Assembly (NCBI GenBank): GCA_937896505.1 | Contig: CALBNP010000107.1 | Location: 1 to 18,762 of the forward strand | Reading direction: 5' to 3' | DNA length: 18,762 bases | Origin: an uncultured Bacteroidales bacterium | Lineage (GTDB): Bacteria > Bacteroidota > Bacteroidia > Bacteroidales > F082 | Part shown: positions 1 to 6,669 of the stretch, piece by piece | Numbering within the stretch: position 1 is the first letter of the stretch | Layout of the letters: every line of letters starts with the position of its first letter | The notes under the pieces: model-generated | Databases searched by the model: none | Told to the model about the DNA's origin: nothing | Seen by the model: the letters and a program-made list of their open reading frames with translations, nothing else | Made by a program: the position numbers and the translations under genes

Positions 1-72
1 TTCGCTGTAAAACTTGCAGAAATCGTCTGCCAAGCAATAAATTTCCGTAATTTTGCCCTCTGATAATAACAT
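1..72 (-). CDS. Transposase N-terminal fragment, IS982-like (cut by window edge)
   Basis: Reading the minus strand from ATG at 72 gives 24 open codons to the window edge, beginning MLLSEGKITEIYCLADDFCK. The pattern 'KITEIyclaDDFCK' followed by an aromatic is what I recognise at the start of IS982-type DDE transposases of Bacteroidetes. The catalytic DDE core lies outside the window, so the family call rests on this short stretch only. A candidate -7 box (TATATTTG on the minus strand, 109-116) sits about 37 nt upstream of the ATG. The frame points out of the window, away from the broken protease gene, as expected of an element whose 5' end abuts the insertion point. It could instead be another transposase family with a similar N-terminus. 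Confidence 0.6.
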   Translation of the reverse strand, partial: MLLSEGKITEIYCLADDFCKFYSE

Positions 73-89
73 GGCGTGCCTTTTTTGTA

Positions 90-1355
90 TTGTTTTACTT
101 TTACACTACAAATATACAAAAAAATATCGCTATGTTATTATTTTTTCAGTCAATTATTTTATATCGAACTCACGTTAATATTAGTATCAACCAGAAAAAA
201 AGAACTCCAACTGAAGTTTGGTACGGTGTAGTCGCCAAGAAACTGGATGAATTATCTGATGAACTGAATGTACAATTCGTTATATCTGCTGGAAATCTTC
301 TTCGGGACCAGATGCGTGACGAATGGATTCCTGCCGATATTGAACATAACTTAGATAGTTTGCTGCCAGAGCATATAGCGTTACCACCTGCGGAGAGTCT
401 CAGAGGAATAAGCGTAATGGCTCTTAATCCCAACGTTCTGACTCCTACGGCATATACCCTTATAGGGCCTGCGTGCAAAGCTGGTGTAAAACCTGATGTT
501 GCCTATGTTGGTGGTTCAGCCGATGGAGATTCCGGGTTGTCTTCGATCAGTATGACAGGGCAGAAAATACATGTGAGCGGCACGAGTATGTCGGCACCGT
601 TGGTGGCAAAGATTATGTCTGCCCTTGATAATAAGATTGGTGGGAAAGCTTCGTTGGAGTTGCTTAAGGCTTTGGTTATTCATCATGCTGAGTATCCTGA
701 TGTTATTATGGATGAAGCTTATGAAGAGGTTAGGAGAAACCTTTATGGATTTGGCATACCGGCTTCTTCTGAGACAATACTGACGGAGGATGACCATTCG
801 TTTACATTTGTGGTGGCTGACAGGATTCCTTCTGACAAAAAGCTGAGTTTGGCTTTTCCGTGGCCAAACTCGCTGAAGAGACCTGATGGCAAATGCAGGG
901 GAGAGGTCAAACTCACACTGGTGAGCCGTCCTTTGTTGGACAGTAGTTTTGGCGAGGAAATGGTCAGAGAGAACATAACAGCATATCTAAGGGCTGGTGA
1001 TGCTAATGGCAAAAAGAAAAGCCTTATGAAGTTTGAATTTTCGGATGTTGGTGATGACCAGCCTGCCGATGAGGAGAATCTCATCAAGGATGCTTTTAAG
1101 TGGAATCCTGTAAAGGTTTCATACGCAAGCCTCAAACATAAGAAAATTGTTGGTGATGTCTTCTTGGAGATAGAGTATCTTTCCCGGGAAGGTTTGCCAT
1201 CCAATTTTGACGGTGTTCCGTTTGCTGCTATTTTAACCATCTCAGATCCGAGAGGTGAGGTGCCTGTAAACACGGAGATGAAAGCAGCCATGCAGGCTAT
1301 AGGTGTTCAATTGTCTGATATTCAGGTTGCAGCTCGAGTGAGAGGACAAGTGTGA
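90..1355 (+). pseudogene. S8 subtilisin-like serine protease, C-terminal fragment
   Basis: The open frame carries the second half of a subtilase. It has the oxyanion-hole motif SAGN (residues 66-69), a KPDVAYVGG stretch that precedes the active site in this family, and the catalytic-serine motif GTSMSAP (164-170, Ser166). About 250 residues follow, a long C-terminal extension rather than a minimal protease. The catalytic Asp and His regions that should precede SAGN are absent. The first ~25 residues are AT-rich, low-complexity sequence, probably from the adjacent insertion sequence, so the genuine protein begins near 'HVNISIN' (about 170). Without Asp/His it cannot be an active protease. Large subtilases of this kind are known as partners of AAA ATPases (IetS with IetA, a plasmid-stability and anti-phage pair). 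An IetS-like origin is an inference; no ATPase partner is visible. Confidence 0.75.
109..116 (-). promoter_or_regulatory. Candidate -7 box for the transposase gene
   Basis: The minus strand reads TATATTTG, matching the Bacteroidetes TAnnTTTG box, about 37 nt before the transposase ATG. I see no TTTG at the usual -33 distance, so only half of the promoter is supported. Confidence 0.35.
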
Positions 1356-1383
1356 TAATGATGGCTTGACAATGAATTCATAA

Positions 1384-1552
1384 ATGAGTTTTTTTGCTAA
1401 TTTTAGGGAATGGATTTGACTTGAATTTGGGTTACCCGACATGTTTCAAAGATTTTGTAAACAATCCAAATGCACCAGACAATGGTTGAAACACTACCTA
1501 TATTGGTGCGCAGAAATTACTGGATGCTTATTTTAATATGCTAAAACGGTAA
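1384..1552 (+). pseudogene. AbiH-family abortive-infection protein remnant
   Basis: An ATG at 1384 is followed by a run of seven T (1389-1395). Reading through with one T removed gives MSFLLILGNGFDLNLGYPTC and then FKDFVNNPN. This matches the hallmark N-terminus of AbiH proteins, where a hydrophobic strand leads into GNGFDL, G-x-PT and a following aromatic-x-DF. The frame then meets TGA at 1487-1489, continues open as NTTYIGAQKLLDAYFNMLKR and stops at 1550-1552. AbiH proteins are usually several hundred residues, so nearly all of the gene is missing. The final 20 codons may be its own tail after an internal deletion, or unrelated. It lies 28 nt after the broken protease gene. The AbiH assignment is confident from the motif; the extent of the remnant is less so. 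Confidence 0.65.
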
Positions 1553-1610
1553 CGATAATGACAATAAACAAATTATAAAGGGAATCAGCGTTGACTAATA
1601 CTCTTTGCAA

Positions 1611-2339
1611 TCATTGAAGTATTAATGGGATATCCGTAGCAGTGACTGTAAGTTGAAATGATATGGTATCACACGAGTTATACGAATAGCCTTCAATTTG
1701 AAATACTTTTGCATCAGCAACAAAACTAATTAATCTGGCATCAAGATCTATTTTAGTGACAGATAGAGTAATATCTTTCCCCCATCCAACACCCAAATAA
1801 TAATCATTATCCGAATAATAGTAAACACTTGGGTTTTGCGAAGCACCAAATTCTGTTTCAGAGTGACCGAAGAATACCCCCGATGTTATCTTCTCATCCC
1901 AATCATATTGGAGTGTGATTCTTGGGTACTTATTTGTCGAAGGAGCCCCTTCAAAAATCATTCGTTTCAAACTTAAATCAATGTGTGAATTATAATACGA
2001 ACAATTATATGTAGTGTTCCTTGCTATCATTTTTACAGAAGCATTGCTTTTAAAATGTGCAGTGTAAAAAGCATCTTCACTAACAGGTGCATTCAGAGGG
2101 TTCTTTGTAGAACTGTAAGAACCATATGATGAGTATGGGCACCGCCAATGATCGAATATATATCCCGCATTAGGGATAGCTGTAAGGATGGCTGTATTAC
2201 CATCTATATAGACTCCGCCTCCTGTAACTGTTCCCATTGCACTGTCATCGCTTTCGGCGGTAATAGTATACACATTAATAGTCTTCAAACACGAAACAAA
2301 GATTAAGTTGATAAAAATAATTGGAATAACCTTTTTCAT
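1611..2339 (-). CDS. Lipoprotein with InlB B-repeat-like (Flg_new_2-type) domain
   Basis: A 242-residue protein starts with a lipoprotein signal peptide: KK, a hydrophobic core, then lipobox FVSC with lipidated Cys17. Residues about 30-95 fit the bacterial repeat domain often annotated as divergent InlB B-repeat: GTVTGGGVYIDGNTAILTAIPNAGYIFDHW-type spacing, then 'NPL..PVSEDAFYTAHF'. In this family the 'G-T-V-x-G-G' start, the 'A-x-P-x-x-G-Y-x-F-x-x-W' centre and the 'TAxF' end are diagnostic. The remaining ~145 residues are rich in Tyr, Asn and Ser, probably beta-rich, and I do not recognise them. It is the last gene of a three-gene minus-strand operon, 10 nt after the preceding stop. It is expected at the outer membrane, either face. 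A role in surface adhesion or envelope assembly is possible but unproven. Confidence 0.75.
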   Translation of the reverse strand: MKKVIPIIFINLIFVSCLKTINVYTITAESDDSAMGTVTGGGVYIDGNTAILTAIPNAGYIFDHWRCPYSSYGSYSSTKNPLNAPVSEDAFYTAHFKSNASVKMIARNTTYNCSYYNSHIDLSLKRMIFEGAPSTNKYPRITLQYDWDEKITSGVFFGHSETEFGASQNPSVYYYSDNDYYLGVGWGKDITLSVTKIDLDARLISFVADAKVFQIEGYSYNSCDTISFQLTVTATDIPLILQ

Positions 2340-2349
2340 GGTGTTGAAT

Positions 2350-3999
2350 TTAGAAGTTGAACGTCAGCCCCATACCCATTGCAACTGTATTGTCAATAGG
2401 CATCAATACAGGAGCAACAAATGCCTGATTGTTGTTTTTTGGTTTTAATAGCACAGCCAAAGTTAAATTGATGACATACACCCCCGCTGCCCCAATAACA
2501 AATCCATTGTATAATTTTGCATAACTATTGTATTTGTTTATTTCTTTAATGTTTATGGGGTTATTGGGTATAAAACTATCATATATTGTCTGAGCCTGTT
2601 TATTATAATAAACAGTACCAAGGATTAAAGCAGTTTCGCCCAAAAAAGTAACTGCACCTAATACTTCGTGTCCTTTTAACCATTGTCCTAAGCCTGGTAC
2701 AATTACCGATTCGAAAAAAGCAACGGTGTTGTTGTTATACGTCTTAATTCTTGGTTTTTTAATTACATTTTCCAATGTGTTTAATTCCCAGATCTTTTTT
2801 TTGAGAGCTTCTATCTGGCTATTTGAAAGAAGACCCAATTGATATGCCAACACTTCAGCCACAACTTCTATCGTTTCTTTATTAGATGTTTTTGACACTT
2901 TTATATCTCCTTTCACTTCATCATCATTGAAAGGATAACTAACTGATTGCGGCACGTTGTTTGTTTTCAAATCAATAAACTGACAAAAGAATATTAGGTT
3001 ATCATTGTCGTCTACAACCTTCACATAACATAAATTATCTACACCTTTTCCTTTTATCGGCGTGATCTCTTTTGGCGGGACAGGTCCCTGTTCTTCAAGA
3101 AGATAGTTACGAATAATGTCGTTTATTTTTTTATCATTATTCTTAACAATATAACCTTTTTCTTTAAAGCAGTTTCTAAGACGATCATGTAAAGTCTCTG
3201 TAATGGAAGTGCGTTGTATTGACGGATTAGAATAATCGACATAAATCACCACATTATTTCTATTAGTCTCTTGCTCGTCGTGGACAATATCATCGTTTAA
3301 TCCGATTAGAGCCCTCATATTTGTCTCAATTTCTTTATATAGATGATGGTCTTCGTACTCATATAACATATCTGCAACAATTCTTTCGGCTTCATCTTCA
3401 TTGTTCACATAGCAACCACCCTCGTCATATACAAATCTGCTTTTTGTCTCAAAATTCCAATCAACTGCATTATGAACCTCTATTGTGGCTGCTATACGAT
3501 AGGAGTAAAACTTATTTCTCCTTGATAGTTCAAAATTCCTAACAGTCACTTGCACATACCAATAGGCTTCATCCAAGTTTCTTGTCCAATGAAGATTGCT
3601 TTTTAATTGGTCCTCAATACTGCCAAACAAACCTGGCACATCACAATACACGGTGAGATGAACATAACTATTGCTTTCTCTCCGTGCGGCACGCTCCAAG
3701 GCTTTTTCCTCCCTCCTCTTAATTGCATCTTTTTCTTCTTGTATTTGACGATTTAGTTCCCGTCTGTGATCTTCAGCATTAATGCGATTGTCACATTTTT
3801 TAATCCAGTCATCTACATTATAATGATTACCACAATGTTGTTTACAAAAAACGAATTGCCTTCGGGCTTCTTTATAAGAATCATAAGACCCGTTGTTAAA
3901 AGTTTCGATAGCATGATGGAAAATACTATCGCATCCCTCATCTGCATAAACACACAAGGCTGTTGAAAAAAAGAGAATTAAAGCAATCACATGTTTCAT
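2350..3999 (-). CDS. Periplasmic TPR-like / CsgG-like / DUF5683 protein
   Basis: The 549-residue product has a cleavable signal peptide (residues 1-19, ending VYADEG). A short helical repeat region (20-75) ends in a 'WIKKCD' motif typical of Bacteroidetes TPR stalks, followed by a charged coiled coil (77-108). Two alpha/beta domains come next: about 112-225, and 248-390. The second resembles the CsgG/LpoB-type fold seen in Bacteroidetes ('LHDRLRNCFKEKGYIV', later 'LCYVKVVDD' and 'FFCQFIDLKTN'). The C-terminal part matches DUF5683: 'ESVIVPGLGQWLKGHEVLGA' (430-449) and two hydrophobic helices (450-463, 497-518), ending in a strand-like GMGLTFNF. It starts inside the stop codon of the upstream gene (ATGA), so translation is probably coupled. 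It likely sits in the periplasm with its C-terminus in a membrane. The exact function is unknown. Confidence 0.7.
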   Translation of the reverse strand: MKHVIALILFFSTALCVYADEGCDSIFHHAIETFNNGSYDSYKEARRQFVFCKQHCGNHYNVDDWIKKCDNRINAEDHRRELNRQIQEEKDAIKRREEKALERAARRESNSYVHLTVYCDVPGLFGSIEDQLKSNLHWTRNLDEAYWYVQVTVRNFELSRRNKFYSYRIAATIEVHNAVDWNFETKSRFVYDEGGCYVNNEDEAERIVADMLYEYEDHHLYKEIETNMRALIGLNDDIVHDEQETNRNNVVIYVDYSNPSIQRTSITETLHDRLRNCFKEKGYIVKNNDKKINDIIRNYLLEEQGPVPPKEITPIKGKGVDNLCYVKVVDDNDNLIFFCQFIDLKTNNVPQSVSYPFNDDEVKGDIKVSKTSNKETIEVVAEVLAYQLGLLSNSQIEALKKKIWELNTLENVIKKPRIKTYNNNTVAFFESVIVPGLGQWLKGHEVLGAVTFLGETALILGTVYYNKQAQTIYDSFIPNNPINIKEINKYNSYAKLYNGFVIGAAGVYVINLTLAVLLKPKNNNQAFVAPVLMPIDNTVAMGMGLTFNF

Positions 4000-4706
4000 A
4001 AAGCAATTTTCATTTGTTTGATTTTATCAATTATTGGATAATATTTATCAGTCATTACCTTGTACTCAGAATATTTTAATGACGTATCACAAATGGCAGC
4101 TTCGATTATAAAGATTGCACTATCTACGCGTTCATTAAAAGTGTTAATGTATTGGTTTTTAGATGTCAAACTTTGTTCTGGGTTTTCATTCAACATTTGG
4201 ATTATTTGTGCCAACACAATAGAATCTTTAACAAGTGATTGTCTAGCGTTATCAAATGTCAGAGATTCTTTTGTTCTATATTCAAATCTTTCAACCAATT
4301 CATTAAATTGTCGTTGCAGCAAATATTCTTTTTGCTGCTTTTTATAATTGTGTAGTTTATTGCAGATTGAGGCCGCAAATAATAATGCAAAAACGATTGC
4401 AAGAGAGATAAAAATCCGTCTACGATTGCGGTTCCACCAAAGACATCGAACAGCCTTTTTCCCCTCACCGTTTTGCTTTTTCTTATAATCCTCGTCTTGT
4501 ACCTTGTTTTTATTGTTACAAGGTATTGATGAAGAGGGTTTTTTTGCCAATATAATTGAAACTATTATTCCTATGAATGAAAGTATATTAGATAAATAGC
4601 TTGAATAACCGTGTCGTTCCATATATAAAGCAAACAAAGCAAAAACAAACAAAGTACCACTAATATATATCCATAAGTTTTTCTGATTGTTGTTTTTATT
4701 ACCCAT
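3996..4706 (-). CDS. Multi-pass membrane protein with periplasmic or cytosolic coiled-coil tail, unknown function
   Basis: I chose the ATG at 4706 (236 residues, beginning MGNKNNNQKN) over the ATG at 4754. The 16 extra residues lack family character, and the longer reading frame would start close to the promoter. Three hydrophobic segments are visible at about residues 11-29, 39-54 and 97-115. A Lys/Asn-rich linker (55-95) contains a WWNRNRRR positive patch just before the third helix. The last ~120 residues are helical and charged and probably form a coiled coil. I recognise no family. Its stop overlaps the start of the TPR/CsgG-like gene by 4 nt (ATGA), so the two are probably made together. 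The positive-inside rule suggests the linker is cytoplasmic and the tail lies on the far side. Confidence 0.65.
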   Translation of the reverse strand: MGNKNNNQKNLWIYISGTLFVFALFALYMERHGYSSYLSNILSFIGIIVSIILAKKPSSSIPCNNKNKVQDEDYKKKQNGEGKKAVRCLWWNRNRRRIFISLAIVFALLFAASICNKLHNYKKQQKEYLLQRQFNELVERFEYRTKESLTFDNARQSLVKDSIVLAQIIQMLNENPEQSLTSKNQYINTFNERVDSAIFIIEAAICDTSLKYSEYKVMTDKYYPIIDKIKQMKIAL

Positions 4707-4770
4707 AATATAATACCTTTTTTGCCTTAAATGTAAAACGCAGTTGTTTTTCACATTATGTTTTCACCTG

Positions 4771-4778
4771 CAAAAATA
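4771..4778 (-). promoter_or_regulatory. Candidate -7 box for the three-gene envelope operon
   Basis: The minus strand reads TATTTTTG, matching TAnnTTTG, about 65 nt before the ATG at 4706. A good TTTG at -33 is not evident. The run to 4706 would leave a moderately long leader. Confidence 0.4.
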
Positions 4779-4907
4779 ATAATTATACAGCAATCAATAG
4801 TAAAACATGTGTAATCTTGGCATAATTCTTTTGGTATTACAAAATTATGTGATTAATTGGCCGAAAACAGTTGGAATTTTGATATCTGCGACTTGTAAAG
4901 AAAAAGA

Positions 4908-5702
4908 TTAGCTTTGCATGCAATCTATCAGGTTTGACTTGACGATTTCGTAACCTTGGAGTGGGTCGAAGGTGTCGCCTAAACGGAGGAGGTTTTTGGT
5001 GTCACCAAGGAACTCGTCATCTTGCATCTTCTCTTCCATGTTCAACACATATTCCCTGTATGTCGGTGAATGCTCGACGACGAAAGCCATATATTCCCTA
5101 TAGCAACGGATTACATTATCGACATTTACATTAGCCATGGTCAGAACTTTAAAGAGGTCGTAAAGGTCGCGACCTTTGCGGCGCTGGTACAATGCACGGA
5201 GCTTGGTGCCCACCAGTTCGTCCAACTGGTAGGTCAGCAGTTCGGCATTGCCTTCATACCATTGGCTTTTGATCTCGAAAGGTTCCTTCACCATCGGCAA
5301 TACGCTGAAATGCTCCTTGCAATTAATTTCGACCTTTAGATGTATGGGTAATGACGGCACACCCGAAGACTGCAACCTGAAAATCAACGTATTGTTATGC
5401 TTCTTCTGTTTTACCTTTGGTTCGCCAAGGAAAGCAAGGGCATCACGCAGATGGTCGTAGGTTTCCTTGATGGGACCAGCCTGGACTTGAACAAGGTCGA
5501 TGTCCTCACTATAACGGGGCTGGGGATGAAGGTATAGCTTATGCAACGCAGTGCCTCCACGGAAAGCCAAATTCTTGGCAAGATAATCGTCTCTATAGAT
5601 TTCGACCAAGGCCTTGCAGATGATTAAATCTTGTTCGACTTGAACTTCATCACGCCAAGACACAAATTCACTCCATTCGGTTATTGCGGTTTGTGGTATC
5701 AT
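4908..5702 (-). CDS. abiEii: Type IV toxin AbiEii, nucleotidyltransferase
   Basis: The 264-residue protein carries the motifs of the AbiEii/AbiGii toxin nucleotidyltransferases in order. GGTALHK is at residues 49-55 (NTP-binding glycine motif), RYSEDIDL at 63-70 (metal-binding Asp pair), KVEIN at 123-127, and TKLRALYQRRKGRDLYDL at 166-183 (the conserved K-x3-A-x3-R-x3-RDxxD signature). Family members transfer nucleotides to RNA acceptors and halt translation, and the antitoxin counters this. Length and motifs are complete, so the toxin looks functional. Its ATG overlaps the antitoxin stop by 4 nt (ATGA at 5699-5702), giving coupled translation with antitoxin first. Known AbiE systems act in phage abortive infection and in stabilising mobile DNA. 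Confidence 0.92.
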   Translation of the reverse strand: MIPQTAITEWSEFVSWRDEVQVEQDLIICKALVEIYRDDYLAKNLAFRGGTALHKLYLHPQPRYSEDIDLVQVQAGPIKETYDHLRDALAFLGEPKVKQKKHNNTLIFRLQSSGVPSLPIHLKVEINCKEHFSVLPMVKEPFEIKSQWYEGNAELLTYQLDELVGTKLRALYQRRKGRDLYDLFKVLTMANVNVDNVIRCYREYMAFVVEHSPTYREYVLNMEEKMQDDEFLGDTKNLLRLGDTFDPLQGYEIVKSNLIDCMQS

Positions 5703-6517
5703 AATTCGTCTATTTCAATTTCTTGGTTTACAATGATTTTCCAGCGTTTGTTAACCTCATTGCCATCAGCGACAACTTTTGTGGTTTTCAAAGCGACTTT
5801 TCTAAAGTGCAGGTTTGAGGATTGTGCCAAAGCGAACAACTCATCTGCCTTTTCCGTCTCATCGAGAACGGCATCCAGCAGGTAGCCCAAACGTTGAACC
5901 ACTGGGACTTTGAAATTCACCAAGAGACCCGAAGAGACTGATGAGAAATGGATCTCTTCGGTCAATTCAGCTAAGACTGTTGTCACCCTAGTAAGCCCTC
6001 CAACGGCATGTTCCGCATTGACCAAATCCAAGGCAGTCAGTTCGGGAGAAGAGACATTGACATAGCCTGTTTGTGTCTGGAATTTTCTGACGAACTCCAT
6101 GGGCAGATGTTCGCGCTTGAAAAGCAAAATCTCAGTCCCGGCTTTAATGCCGGAGTGAAAGGCCTTCCCTTCGGTGAAGACCGTGAAGTTCTGCGGCCTT
6201 TGATGGGCTGCGCCGTACATTTCAGCAGCATTGAGCAAAGCCACATAGTATTGACAGCCCAGGTAACGCATCAAGTGATCGAAATAAAACACTGGGGGAA
6301 CAATGCCTTTGAGTTTGTATTCGGTTGGCACAATGACATAGAAATTGTGCCAGGGCGACACAATAGCGTTTTTGGCCATCAGCCTTGTGAGGTTTCTTTG
6401 AAAGGTGATTGGCGACATGTCGGGAAAGGTGGAGCACAAATCGTTTTTGGTGAAGACATAATGTCCTCGCATCGACATCGACTCAATCCATTTAGATATG
6501 CTTTTAGGCTGCTCCAT
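5699..6517 (-). CDS. abiEi: Type IV antitoxin AbiEi, transcriptional repressor
   Basis: I chose the ATG at 6517 (272 residues, MEQPKSISKWIE...). The frame extends 23 codons upstream, but the promoter-like TACTTTTG lies there (6544-6551) and the family's winged-helix region begins right after this Met. Residues about 5-75 form the N-terminal DNA-binding winged helix ('GHYVFTKNDLCSTFPDMS', then 'FQRNLTRLMAKNAI'). The remainder is the AbiEi antitoxin domain, with 'VSSPELTALDLV' as its recognisable core. In characterised AbiE systems this protein neutralises AbiEii without forming a stable complex with it, and represses its own operon by binding inverted repeats. Both genes are intact and in canonical order, so the system is probably live. 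Confidence 0.88.
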   Translation of the reverse strand: MEQPKSISKWIESMSMRGHYVFTKNDLCSTFPDMSPITFQRNLTRLMAKNAIVSPWHNFYVIVPTEYKLKGIVPPVFYFDHLMRYLGCQYYVALLNAAEMYGAAHQRPQNFTVFTEGKAFHSGIKAGTEILLFKREHLPMEFVRKFQTQTGYVNVSSPELTALDLVNAEHAVGGLTRVTTVLAELTEEIHFSSVSSGLLVNFKVPVVQRLGYLLDAVLDETEKADELFALAQSSNLHFRKVALKTTKVVADGNEVNKRWKIIVNQEIEIDEL

Positions 6518-6543
6518 TTTCTTGATTTTTGACAATTGCGATG

Positions 6544-6563
6544 CAAAAGTACACAAAATTTGT
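6544..6563 (-). promoter_or_regulatory. abiE operon promoter with possible operator
   Basis: On the minus strand TACTTTTG (plus 6544-6551) matches TAnnTTTG and lies about 27 nt before the abiEi ATG. Just upstream is the inverted repeat ACAAA-A-TTTGT (6553-6563), and TTGC-GAT-GCAA (6537-6547) overlaps the -7 box. Either could be the autorepressor site expected for AbiEi. The operator role is inferred. Confidence 0.4.
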
Positions 6564-6609
6564 CTTGTTTTGCTTTCTGATTGCAAATATTTTGTTGTTT
6601 TTGATTGAA

Positions 6610-6643
6610 TTTGGTAGAGCTAATCGGATTTTAACTACTTTTG
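6610..6643 (+). promoter_or_regulatory. Promoter of the TPR regulator gene
   Basis: TTTG at 6610-6613 is followed 22 nt later by TACTTTTG at 6636-6643, the Bacteroidetes -33/-7 pattern. Transcription would start close to 6650, about 20 nt before the ATG chosen at 6670. This rules out the longer frame that begins upstream of the promoter. Confidence 0.55.
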
Positions 6644-6669
6644 CAGAAATGTTGAAAAATGAATTTGGA

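Larger units (their letters stand above)
1..160 (-). mobile_element. End of an insertion sequence (5' side of transposase gene; outer border approximate)
   Basis: This stretch holds the transposase start, its likely promoter and an AT-rich tail. Recognisable protease coding sequence begins only at about 165-175, so the element end is inferred to lie near 150-165. No matching terminal inverted repeat can be shown, because the other end is outside the window, and no target duplication can be checked. Confidence 0.4.

Noticed and set aside
743..1291. Minus-strand open frame of 182 codons
   Set aside because: It lies wholly antisense to the subtilase fragment, whose motifs show the plus strand is the coding one.
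6008..6532. Plus-strand open frame of 174 codons
   Set aside because: It is antisense to abiEi, which has clear family motifs and a promoter.
6529..6669. Longer N-terminus for the TPR regulator
   Set aside because: The extra 47 codons run through the promoter at 6610-6643 and push the lipoprotein-like signal sequence inside the protein.
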